Below are positions 17,166 through 24,311 of a DNA stretch of 64,000 nucleotides, piece by piece. Under the pieces are notes generated by a model. That model searched no databases. It worked only from the letters and a program-made list of their open reading frames with translations, and was not told the origin of the DNA. Made by a program: the position numbers and the translations under genes. Numbering within the stretch: position 1 is the stretch's first letter; every line of letters begins with the position of its first letter. Origin of the DNA: DASYKT01 sp035995185 (GTDB lineage Bacteria > Acidobacteriota > Blastocatellia > Pyrinomonadales > Pyrinomonadaceae); NCBI GenBank assembly GCA_035995185.1, contig DASYKT010000002.1, forward strand, positions 1 to 64,000, in the 5' to 3' direction.

Positions 17166-18112
17166 AAATAATCATCCCCGGTGGAACGGGACAGGTTGGC
17201 ACGGTGTTGGCGCGGTCGTTTCAAGCGGGCGGGCACGAAGTTGTCGTGCTGAGCCGCAGGCCTGAGAAAGCCGACTGGCGCACGGTGAGCTGGGATGCGG
17301 AGACGCTGGGTGATTGGGCTAACGAAATTGACGGCGCGGATGTGGTCATCAACCTGGCGGGGCGCAGCGTGAATTGCCGCTACACGCCGGAGAACCGCCG
17401 GCAGATAATGGATTCGCGCATTGATTCGGCCAGGGTAGTGGGCGAAGCAATTAAACAAGCCGCAAACCCGCCGAAAACCTGGCTGCAGATGAGCACGGCG
17501 ACGATCTATGCGCACCGGTTTGATGCGCCAAATGACGACGTGACGGGAATCATAGGCGGTAGCGAACCGGACGTGCCACGCTCGTGGGATTTTAGTATCG
17601 ATGTTGCGCGAAATTGGGAAAAAACGGCGAACGATGCGGACACGCCGCACACCCGCAAAGTGATGATGCGCGCGGCGCTGGTGTTAAGTCCGGGGCGCGG
17701 AGGCATTTTTGACACGCTGCTCTCACTTGTAAGAATGGGGCTGGGCGGAACGGCCGCCGGCGGGCGGCAATATATTTCGTGGATACACGAGCAGGATTTT
17801 ATTCACGCGGTAAATTTTTTGATCGAGCGTGAAGACATTTCCGGAGCGATAAATCTGGCCGCGCCGAACCCGCTTCCCCAGGCCGAATTTATGCGCATCC
17901 TGCGCAAAGCGTACGGAATGCCTGTTGGTTTGCCGGCGATGAAATGGATGCTCAAACTGGGCGCGCTTTTGATGCAGAGCGAAACCGAGCTGATCTTAAA
18001 AAGCCGCCGCGTAGTTCCCAGATTATTGCTCGACGCCGGTTTCACATTCGATCTTCCCGAATGGAAAGATGCGGCGCGCGATCTGTGTGAGAAGTGGCGA
18101 GAGCAAAAATGA
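17162..18112 (+). CDS. TIGR01777 family epimerase/oxidoreductase
   Basis: A 316-residue atypical extended-SDR protein. The N-terminal nucleotide loop is 'IIPGGTGQVGTVLARSF'. It has the 'DVVINLAGRSVNCRYTPENR' block, 'MSTATIYAHRF' and a C-terminal DUF1731-type segment near residues 265-312 ('SRRVVPRLLLDAGFTFDLPE'). The substrate is unknown; members are annotated as sugar-nucleotide epimerase-like (YfcH). It overlaps both neighbours by four bases, placing it in one translationally coupled operon with HipA-like, DUF3037 and AraC genes. A decayed paralogue start lies at 15826. Confidence 0.85.
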   Translation: MKIIIPGGTGQVGTVLARSFQAGGHEVVVLSRRPEKADWRTVSWDAETLGDWANEIDGADVVINLAGRSVNCRYTPENRRQIMDSRIDSARVVGEAIKQAANPPKTWLQMSTATIYAHRFDAPNDDVTGIIGGSEPDVPRSWDFSIDVARNWEKTANDADTPHTRKVMMRAALVLSPGRGGIFDTLLSLVRMGLGGTAAGGRQYISWIHEQDFIHAVNFLIEREDISGAINLAAPNPLPQAEFMRILRKAYGMPVGLPAMKWMLKLGALLMQSETELILKSRRVVPRLLLDAGFTFDLPEWKDAARDLCEKWREQK

Positions 18113-18936
18113 TCATCTACAAAGAATTTGAGCCTTCGGACATTCTCGCGGAATTTATCAAATGCTTTTGGGTCCTGGAGCGGACGTACGACGGGGAAAC
18201 GCCGTGCGAAAATATCCTGCCGGATAGCTACATCGAATTTATTCTGAATTTTGGTGTTCCTTACTATCTCAAAGACAAAGGCGATCTTCCTTTTGCCTTC
18301 ATGGTCGGGTTGCTGAAACAGCCCTTGCCCGCGTATGCCGACGGCACGGTGAAATTATTGTGCGTGCGATTCTATCCGTGGGGATTATTGTCGTTTTTCG
18401 ACATCAGGCTGGAACAAAATATCAATACGGATTTTACCTTCGATCTGCCGGAAGAACTAAAAACAAAACTTAACGAGTTTGCGCAGAAACAGGAATATGA
18501 GAATGCGATCGGGCAGTTGCAGAATTTCTTTTTGGAAAAATACCTGACGGCAAATTTCGATAAGCAAACAGTCAGCGCGGCGGCGCAGGTGCTCTATCGC
18601 GAACGCGGTGAATGCCGGATCGAAGACCTGGCGCGAATGTGTTTTACCACCCAGCGCACGCTGGAGCGAAATTTTAATGACAAGCTTGGGCTTTCGCCAA
18701 AATCCTATGCCTCAAACGTGCGCTTTGACAAGGCCAAGAAAAAACTCACCCACGATCCGTTTATTGACCTGACCGCGCTGGCGCAGGATTCGGGTTACTA
18801 CGACCAGGCGCATTTCATCAAGGATTTTAAAACCTATTGCGGCTGCACCCCGTCGGAATTTGCCGAAGGCATCAAGCGAATGTCAAAAACTTTTACCGAC
18901 CGCCGGAATGTCGTTTTTTTACAATCGCGCGATTAG
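18109..18936 (+). CDS. AraC-family transcriptional regulator
   Basis: A 275-residue protein read from the ATG overlapping the preceding stop. The N-terminal about 110 residues ('SDILAEFIKCFWVLERTYDG') match the DUF6597 sensor domain. The C-terminal about 100 residues carry two helix-turn-helix motifs, the second being 'YYDQAHFIKDFKTYCGCTPS', the AraC signature. It is likely a ligand-responsive activator. It ends the coupled run that begins with the HipA-like kinase and may regulate the adjacent glyoxalase-like gene. Confidence 0.85.
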   Translation: MIIYKEFEPSDILAEFIKCFWVLERTYDGETPCENILPDSYIEFILNFGVPYYLKDKGDLPFAFMVGLLKQPLPAYADGTVKLLCVRFYPWGLLSFFDIRLEQNINTDFTFDLPEELKTKLNEFAQKQEYENAIGQLQNFFLEKYLTANFDKQTVSAAAQVLYRERGECRIEDLARMCFTTQRTLERNFNDKLGLSPKSYASNVRFDKAKKKLTHDPFIDLTALAQDSGYYDQAHFIKDFKTYCGCTPSEFAEGIKRMSKTFTDRRNVVFLQSRD

Positions 18937-19006
18937 CTCTCGACCTAAACTCGTAACATCAAATTCGGTTTTCATTAGAAAGGCCCAAGATAAAGGATGT
19001 TACGAA

Positions 19007-19396
19007 ATGAAAAGAATAAAATTACTTGTCTTATTAGTTCACGACCAGCAGGAAGCGTTTGATTTTTACACGGAAAAATTAGGTTTTAGAACGCACACCG
19101 ACGCGGCTTTTGGCGAAGGCAACCGCTGGCTGACCATCTGCCTGCCGGAACAGCCCGACGTAGAGATCGCGCTTTCACTTGCCGCAAACGACGATATGAA
19201 AGCGCGTGTCGGCAACCAGCTCGACGCAGATAACGCTTTATTTGGAATAGCTACGGAAGACATCAAGGCCGATATCGCCGCCTTAAAAGCCAAAGGCGTG
19301 GAGATGGCCAGCGACCTGATCGAACAACCGTATGGAAAATTTGTCTTCTTTAAAGACCTCTACGGAAACAAGCTGTATCTATCGGAAGAAAAGTGA
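19007..19396 (+). CDS. VOC/glyoxalase-fold protein
   Basis: A 129-residue vicinal-oxygen-chelate domain protein starting at MKRIKLLVLLVHDQQEAFDF, with AAAGGAT upstream of the ATG. It contains 'FYTEKLGF', and the C-terminal 'GKFVFFKDLYGNKLYL' places a typical VOC beta strand, but a glutamate metal ligand is not obvious. AraC plus VOC is a common pairing in which the VOC protein is a lyase or an antibiotic-binding protein. The longer frame upstream overlaps the AraC gene and is not coding. Confidence 0.75.
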   Translation: MKRIKLLVLLVHDQQEAFDFYTEKLGFRTHTDAAFGEGNRWLTICLPEQPDVEIALSLAANDDMKARVGNQLDADNALFGIATEDIKADIAALKAKGVEMASDLIEQPYGKFVFFKDLYGNKLYLSEEK

Positions 19397-19420
19397 TCGA
19401 TGTTGGTTTTACCGGCATAA

Positions 19421-19480
19421 ATTGCCACTAGCTAAGGCCTGGTGGTTCAAAGATATTTTATTTCCAGCCGGCTTTAGCCA
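19421..19480 (+). repeat. Decayed ATTGCCACTAGCT-type repeat
   Basis: It shares ATTGCCACTAGCT, AGTGGTT-like and GGCTTTAGCCA blocks, in the same order, with 24167-24224. The palindromic right arm is degenerate here (AAGGCCTGGTGG). Confidence 0.55.
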
Positions 19481-19482
19481 AA

Positions 19483-20103
19483 CTAAACTTCTCCGCGGTT
19501 TGCCGCAGATCTGTCCCGGTGGGGGAAAATAAAATAGATGGTGATGAAGGCGTAAAAAGCAAAAGCGATGTAGGGGTGGATCCATGCCGAAGCCGCGCCT
19601 AACAGGTAAAGCACCGGGCCGAAAAGAAAAACATTTCTTACGCCGCTCCAAAGCTCGTCATTTGTATAGCCGTCAGTAAGCTCCGGGTGGCGCCACATAT
19701 GATAGCGGAGGGAAAGAAATCCGATCCCCATCAAAAAAGAAGCCATACCGTAAAAGCTGGCGGCAAAATTATTGTCAGGATAATCGCCCAGCAGCGCGGT
19801 CGTAAAAGGATAGAAAGATATCCAGAGCAGCAAATTGGCGTTGAGCCAGAAAATCGTGTGGTCGATCTTTTTTAGCGATTCGAAAATGCGATGATGATTT
19901 ACCCAGATCACCATCACGGTAAAAAAACTGATCACCCAGGCAATGAATTTCGGGATGACGTCGCGCAGCGAATGGACCAGTTCATCGACCGAATGCGCGT
20001 CATGAATATGCGGAACTTTTATTTCCAGCACGAGAAGGGTCAAAATGATAGCGAAAATGCCATCACAGACGGCTTCTACCCGGCCTTTTGCGAAATAGCC
20101 CAT
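19483..20103 (-). CDS. TMEM175/DUF1211 family membrane protein
   Basis: A 206-residue protein with about six membrane segments. The first helix carries 'RVEAVCDGIFAIILTLLVLE', corresponding to the R-x3-F-S-D filter motif of TMEM175 potassium channels; here the Phe-Ser pair reads Val-Cys. 'AWVISFFTVMVIWVNHHRIF' is the conserved third-helix block. Bacterial relatives are tetrameric K+ channels, but the altered filter sequence leaves selectivity open. Confidence 0.8.
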   Translation of the reverse strand: MGYFAKGRVEAVCDGIFAIILTLLVLEIKVPHIHDAHSVDELVHSLRDVIPKFIAWVISFFTVMVIWVNHHRIFESLKKIDHTIFWLNANLLLWISFYPFTTALLGDYPDNNFAASFYGMASFLMGIGFLSLRYHMWRHPELTDGYTNDELWSGVRNVFLFGPVLYLLGAASAWIHPYIAFAFYAFITIYFIFPHRDRSAANRGEV

Positions 20104-20525
20104 AATTGCAGTAAATCTTAATGCTTAGAGCCGAAGGATGACAAGTTTTTATTGAGCGGAGACGCGAAGTGGAGCATGTTCCAGCGTGCGCCACTGCCCC
20201 ACCTGCTCCAAAAATGCTCCACAAATGTTAAAAATCACAGACGATCGCCAAAAGTAAATAAAAGCGGCTTGAAAAGATCGGCAGAACCGGGAACTTCAGC
20301 AAAACAGAAATGCCGCGAGGATATTATTGCCGACAGCTATCCGTTTTTGTAGGAAGGGTTTTGGAGAAGTTTGTTTTTTGGCGATCTTTGGCCATTATGA
20401 TGAGGTCAGAACCGCAGAACGGTAGTGACCGTTTCATTTTATGGGCAGCGCCTATTGGAATATTGAAATTCCGGAATACAAACCTGTCGCGTTTTTGCCT
20501 TTGCTGTTATTATTTCATTTTCTTT
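20104..20525. other. Intergenic region upstream of serA
   Basis: 422 bp between two divergent genes with no convincing ORF. It contains an imperfect inverted repeat built on GTGGAGCAT and ATGCTCCAC (about 20170-20222) and a REP-like repeat at 20404-20431. An open frame continuous with serA covers part of it but has no family homology. No clear sigma70 promoter or ribosome site is visible before serA. Confidence 0.5.
20404..20431 (-). repeat. REP-like repeat, copy 5
   Basis: Reverse-orientation copy with GGTCAGAACCG and GGTAGTGACC arms. It lies 95 bp upstream of the serA start. Confidence 0.65.
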
Positions 20526-21761
20526 ATGCCGAACAAACAAACATCCTATCCGCGCAGCAAGATCAAGGTCCTGCTGCTGGAAAATATTTCCGATTCCGCC
20601 GCCGCCGAACTGGAGGAAAGCGGTTATACCGGGATAAAGCGGATCTCCGGCGCGCTGAGCGAAGCGGAGCTGGTAAAAGCCGTGCGCGATGTGCACATGC
20701 TGGGAATCCGTTCCAAGACTCAGATCACCAAAAACGTGATCGAAGCGGCCGACAAGCTGCTGGCCATCGGGTGTTTTTGCATCGGTGTGAACCAGGTCGA
20801 CCTGAAAAGCGCCACGCAAAAAGGCGTCGCCGTTTTTAACGCGCCGTATTCGAATACGCGTTCGGTGGCGGAGCTGGTGATCGGCCTCTCGGTAATGCTG
20901 ATCCGAAAGATCATCGATAAAAACACCGCCGCCCACAACGGCGCCTGGATGAAAGACGCCGCGGGAAGTTTTGAACTGCGCGGAAAAACGCTCGGGATCG
21001 TCGGCTATGGAAATATCGGCTCGCAGGTTTCGATCATGGCGGAGGCGATGGGAATGCAGGTGCTCTATTACGACATCGCCACCAAGCTGCCGCACGGAAA
21101 TGCCCGCCAGGTGCGCGATTTAAAAGAGCTGCTAAAAAGCTCGCACATCGTGACCTTGCACGTTCCCTCGGATTGGACGACGCGCGGAATGTTTGACGCG
21201 GAAACCCTGCGGCTGCTGCGCAAAGACGCGCTTTTGATCAACTGCAGCCGGGGCGATATCGTCGATCTCACGGCCCTTAAAACTCTTATCGAAAAGGAAA
21301 AAATATCGGGCGCCGCGATCGACGTTTTTCCCGAAGAACCGGAAAAAAGCGGCGATGCTTTTTCGACCGTGATGCAGCACCTGCCGAATGTGATACTGAC
21401 GCCGCACATTGGCGGTTCGACCGAGGAAGCGCAGGCAAATATCGGGCTCGACGTGACCAACAAGCTGGTAAAATATCTCGAACTCGGCGCCTCGAACGGC
21501 TCGCATACCATTCCGCCGGTAGATCTGCCGCCGCACGCGGGCGCCCATCGCATCTTGCATATTCACAAAAATATTCCCGGCGTGCTGGGCGAAATAAACT
21601 CGAAACTTTCCAAACGCGGCATCAATATTCTGGGACAGTATCTTAAGACAAATGAAGAGATAGGCTACGTTATTGTCGACGTCGATACCAAGATCTCGCA
21701 GGAAGCTTTTGAGATATTAAAGAAAACTAAAGGCACGATAAAAACCCGAATGGTTTATTAG
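20526..21761 (+). CDS. serA: D-3-phosphoglycerate dehydrogenase
   Basis: A 411-residue protein from the ATG at 20526, matching the E. coli-type SerA length of about 410. It oxidises 3-phosphoglycerate to 3-phosphohydroxypyruvate, the first step of serine synthesis. The NAD-binding loop is 'TLGIVGYGNIGSQVSIMAEA'. Catalytic blocks are 'LINCSRGDIVDLTAL' (Arg) and 'NVILTPHIGGSTEEAQ' (His). A C-terminal ACT domain (residues about 340-411, 'RILHIHKNIPGVLGEINSKL') suggests serine feedback control. No Shine-Dalgarno sequence is visible before the ATG. Confidence 0.93.
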   Translation: MPNKQTSYPRSKIKVLLLENISDSAAAELEESGYTGIKRISGALSEAELVKAVRDVHMLGIRSKTQITKNVIEAADKLLAIGCFCIGVNQVDLKSATQKGVAVFNAPYSNTRSVAELVIGLSVMLIRKIIDKNTAAHNGAWMKDAAGSFELRGKTLGIVGYGNIGSQVSIMAEAMGMQVLYYDIATKLPHGNARQVRDLKELLKSSHIVTLHVPSDWTTRGMFDAETLRLLRKDALLINCSRGDIVDLTALKTLIEKEKISGAAIDVFPEEPEKSGDAFSTVMQHLPNVILTPHIGGSTEEAQANIGLDVTNKLVKYLELGASNGSHTIPPVDLPPHAGAHRILHIHKNIPGVLGEINSKLSKRGINILGQYLKTNEEIGYVIVDVDTKISQEAFEILKKTKGTIKTRMVY

Positions 21762-21765
21762 ATAG

Positions 21766-21796
21766 TTGACATCCCCACGGCAAAAATTCATATCAT
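21766..21796 (+). promoter_or_regulatory. Candidate sigma70 promoter
   Basis: A perfect TTGACA and a TATCAT separated by 19 bases, 39 bp before the Pro-rich secreted protein and just after the serA stop. The spacer is slightly long. Confidence 0.45.
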
Positions 21797-21835
21797 ATAG
21801 ATAGAACCTGCAAAAACGAACCAGGGAGGGATGAT

Positions 21836-22123
21836 ATGAAATTGATATCTGCTGATCGGAAAAACACCGGTCGTTTTTGTTTATTGATAGTTCTTTTAAT
21901 GGCCATTATCGCGGGCACATTTGCCGCGAGCGGCGGAGCGAGCGGGAATTTGACGGCCGGCCGGGGTGTGATTATGCCGACCCCGACGCCTTCACCATCG
22001 CCGGATATGAGCCCGAGCCCGTCGCCCGCGCCTTCGCCCAGCGTAACACCTACGCCGACACCGCCGGTTGGCCCGATCCCGATGCCGACACCATCGGTCG
22101 TGCCGACACCGCAAAGCCCTTAA
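21836..22123 (+). CDS. Small Pro/Ser/Thr-rich secreted protein
   Basis: A 95-residue protein with an N-terminal hydrophobic segment (residues 17-33, 'FCLLIVLLMAIIAGTFAA') acting as signal or anchor. It is followed by about 50 residues of P-T/S-P repeats. It has no folded domain. AGGGAGG lies 6-12 bases before the ATG. An intrinsic terminator follows at 22155. It is probably an envelope-associated linker-like peptide of unknown role. Confidence 0.6.
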   Translation: MKLISADRKNTGRFCLLIVLLMAIIAGTFAASGGASGNLTAGRGVIMPTPTPSPSPDMSPSPSPAPSPSVTPTPTPPVGPIPMPTPSVVPTPQSP

Positions 22124-22154
22124 AAGGAGAATGAAAATTTAGAATGCGATAAAT

Positions 22155-22182
22155 GCGCCCCGAAAGGGCGCTTTCGCTTTTT
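22155..22182 (+). terminator. Rho-independent terminator
   Basis: A GCGCCC stem, CGAAA loop, GGGCGC stem, then TTTCGCTTTTT. It lies inside the N-terminal part of the long open frame of the following gene and argues for that gene's later start at 22249. Confidence 0.8.
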
Positions 22183-22248
22183 GCGTTGCTTCCCCGTGTC
22201 ATTGCCCTGATAATGTCGATAATACAGTTTCTCAGTGCGGCGAAATTT

Positions 22249-23274
22249 ATGAACAACGCTAAAAAAAGTTTTCTTATCGTATCGCTTTTGTTATCGACGG
22301 TCTTCGCGGCAAGCGCGCAGTGGCAAAAACAAACCGTTAATACCACGGCCGGTTTTCGCGGCCTGGCGGTGGCAAGCGAAAAGGTGATCTGGGCGAGCGG
22401 CACCGGCGGCACGGTGATCAGGACCGTGGACGGCGGCAAGACCTGGAAAGTCATCGTCGTGCCGGGCACGGAAAAACTGGATTTTCGCGATATCGAAGCC
22501 TTCGATGCCAACACGGCCTATATCATAAGTATCGGCAACGGCGATTCTTCGCGCATCTATAAAACCATCGACGGCGGGGAAACCTGGAAGCTGCAATTTA
22601 CCAATACAAACGCCAAAGCATTTTTCGATGCGCTGGCCTGTTGGGATTCGCGCGACTGTATGGCGATGTCGGACCCGGTGGATAATAAATACGTTTTGAT
22701 AAAAACCACCGACGGTGAAAACTGGAAACAAATGGACACGGACAAGATGGCGCCCGCAAAGCCCGGCGAGGCTGCCTTTGCCGCCAGCGGCACCTGCCTG
22801 ATCGCGCAGGGCAAAAACAATGTCTTTCTCATCTCAGGCGGAAAAGCCGCTCGTGTATTTCGTTCGAATAACCGTGGTCTTTCATGGTTTGTTTCAGACA
22901 CGCCGATCGTGAGCGGCACGGACGGCAGCGGCATTTTTTCGATCGCGATGCGCGACGCGAAAAACGGCGTGATCGTCGGCGGAGATTATGAAAAACCGGG
23001 CGCTCTTAACAATAATCTGGCTTTTACTATTGACGGCGGAAAAACCTGGACGCTCGGGCGGGGCTTAAGCGGCTACCGATCCGGGGTCGTTTATGTTCTA
23101 AAGTATATCGTCGCTGTCGGCGCATCAGGTTCCGATATTTCATACGATAACGGGCAAAACTGGACCTCTCTTGACAAGCTTAGCTATAACGCCGTGCAGG
23201 CCAAAGGCATCACCGTCTGGGCGGTTGGTGACAAGGGAATGGTGGCAAAGACCTCATTCAGCACCACTCATTAG
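22249..23274 (+). CDS. Secreted YCF48/BNR-repeat beta-propeller
   Basis: A 341-residue protein with a signal peptide (MNNAKKSFLIVSLLLSTVFA). Repeated 'DGGKTWK', 'DGGETWKL', 'DGGKTWTLG' and 'DNGQNWTSL' Asp-box motifs identify a BNR/YCF48-like propeller of about seven blades. YCF48 homologues are assembly factors, and other members are glycosidase-like without catalysis. There are no sialidase active-site residues that I can assign. It is extracytoplasmic. Confidence 0.75.
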   Translation: MNNAKKSFLIVSLLLSTVFAASAQWQKQTVNTTAGFRGLAVASEKVIWASGTGGTVIRTVDGGKTWKVIVVPGTEKLDFRDIEAFDANTAYIISIGNGDSSRIYKTIDGGETWKLQFTNTNAKAFFDALACWDSRDCMAMSDPVDNKYVLIKTTDGENWKQMDTDKMAPAKPGEAAFAASGTCLIAQGKNNVFLISGGKAARVFRSNNRGLSWFVSDTPIVSGTDGSGIFSIAMRDAKNGVIVGGDYEKPGALNNNLAFTIDGGKTWTLGRGLSGYRSGVVYVLKYIVAVGASGSDISYDNGQNWTSLDKLSYNAVQAKGITVWAVGDKGMVAKTSFSTTH

Positions 23275-23289
23275 TATTTTCTTTCTCAT

Positions 23290-23538
23290 ATGACATACGC
23301 GTGGTTCGATATTATTGGTTTTGCCGGTGTCGGGCTGATAATTCTGAGTTATATCCTGCTGCAGCTGGAAAAATTGCGCAGCACGGATCTGCTTTATTCG
23401 CTGCTTAACGCCGTCGGCGCCGTGCTGATCCTTATCTCACTTTTTTACAGCTTTAACTTTCCCTCTTTTATAGTTGAATTTTTCTGGCTATTGATTAGTC
23501 TATTCGGTATTGGAAAGTATTTGTTGAAACGCAGTTAA
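23290..23538 (+). CDS. CBU_0592-type small membrane protein
   Basis: An 82-residue protein with three predicted membrane helices: 'DIIGFAGVGLIILSYILLQL', 'LLNAVGAVLILISLFYSF' and 'VEFFWLLISLFGIGKYLL'. The pattern matches the CBU_0592 family of small inner-membrane proteins, whose role is unknown. It starts 15 bp after the propeller gene and is probably co-transcribed with it. Confidence 0.7.
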   Translation: MTYAWFDIIGFAGVGLIILSYILLQLEKLRSTDLLYSLLNAVGAVLILISLFYSFNFPSFIVEFFWLLISLFGIGKYLLKRS

Positions 23539-23545
23539 ATGTAGC

Positions 23546-23585
23546 GCCACCGTCCCGGTGGCTGTCGTGAGTGCGTCCCGCACTC
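23546..23585 (+). repeat. Two tandem hairpins with identical TCC loops
   Basis: GCCACCG-TCC-CGGTGGC (23546-23562) and GAGTGCG-TCC-CGCACTC (23569-23585), each with a perfect 7-bp stem. The stems differ in sequence but keep length and loop. The preceding GTAGCGCC resembles the lead of the repeats at 29431-29550. Confidence 0.7.
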
Positions 23586-23640
23586 GCTATAAAATTTTAA
23601 GGTATGAGCGAGACGCTTAAACGCGCGTGATACGAATTTT

Positions 23641-24108
23641 ATGAAACCCGGATTTATCAGCATCCCATTTAAGATCGAAGGCGAAAGCAGCGGTTTAACG
23701 CATGCTGAAGGAGTGGCGAAATTCAGCCCGGCCGGGATCGTGATGGAATTTGAGACAAAGTTTTTGGGGTTGATGAAAACCGGCTTTAAGGACGTGCGCA
23801 TTCCCCGCTCGGAAATAATCGACGTGACTTTAAAATGCGGGATCTTTAATACCCGGTACGAAAAGTTTTTCGCCAACAAGATAGTGATCCGCCTGAATAA
23901 TTACCTGACGATGAGCGAAATTCCGAGCTCGAAAGGAATGATCGTGCTGAAGATCCAGCGGCAAGATCGCCCGCGCGCCGAAGCCGCCGTGGCCGCGCTG
24001 GAAGAAAAGCCCCAGATGGAATTAAGAGAATCGGAAGAAAAAGAATTGCCGCCCGTGGGCGTCAGGGCGCTATTCGGCGACGAAGCAGATACAAAGGAAT
24101 TGGAATAA
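23641..24108 (+). CDS. Hypothetical protein
   Basis: A 155-residue soluble protein with no signal peptide. It is mainly beta strand in residues 1-110 ('GVAKFSPAGIVMEFETKFLG'), suggesting a PH/GRAM-like fold, then an acidic tail (about residues 115-155). I do not recognise the family. It lies between two repeat elements. Confidence 0.55.
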   Translation: MKPGFISIPFKIEGESSGLTHAEGVAKFSPAGIVMEFETKFLGLMKTGFKDVRIPRSEIIDVTLKCGIFNTRYEKFFANKIVIRLNNYLTMSEIPSSKGMIVLKIQRQDRPRAEAAVAALEEKPQMELRESEEKELPPVGVRALFGDEADTKELE

Positions 24109-24166
24109 ATGCGGGTGATGGAAACCGCGCGCAGCCTGGCTGCGTATTTACGCCGGATGTTTTTTT

Positions 24167-24292
24167 ATTGCCACTAGCTTTAGCTAGTGGTTAGTTAGTA
24201 ATTGGTTGTTTTGGGCTTTAGCCAAATGTTTGTGCTAAAGCACATTTATTGTCTCTGGACTTCTCTATCCACTAGCTAAAGCTAGTGGCAAT
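24167..24292. repeat. 126-bp palindromic repeat element
   Basis: The outer arms at 24167-24190 and 24269-24292 are 24-base near-perfect inverted copies, each itself a palindrome built on CCACTAGC-TTTA-GCTAGTGG. Between them lies a GGCTTTAGCCA block. Related copies are at 19421 and 56076. It has no coding capacity and a MITE-like organisation. Confidence 0.75.
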
Positions 24293-24311
24293 TTATCAGC
24301 TAGTAAATATT

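Noticed and set aside
20310..20525. N-terminal extension of serA
   Set aside because: Contains a REP-like repeat and would add 72 residues not found in SerA; ATG 20526 gives the standard length.
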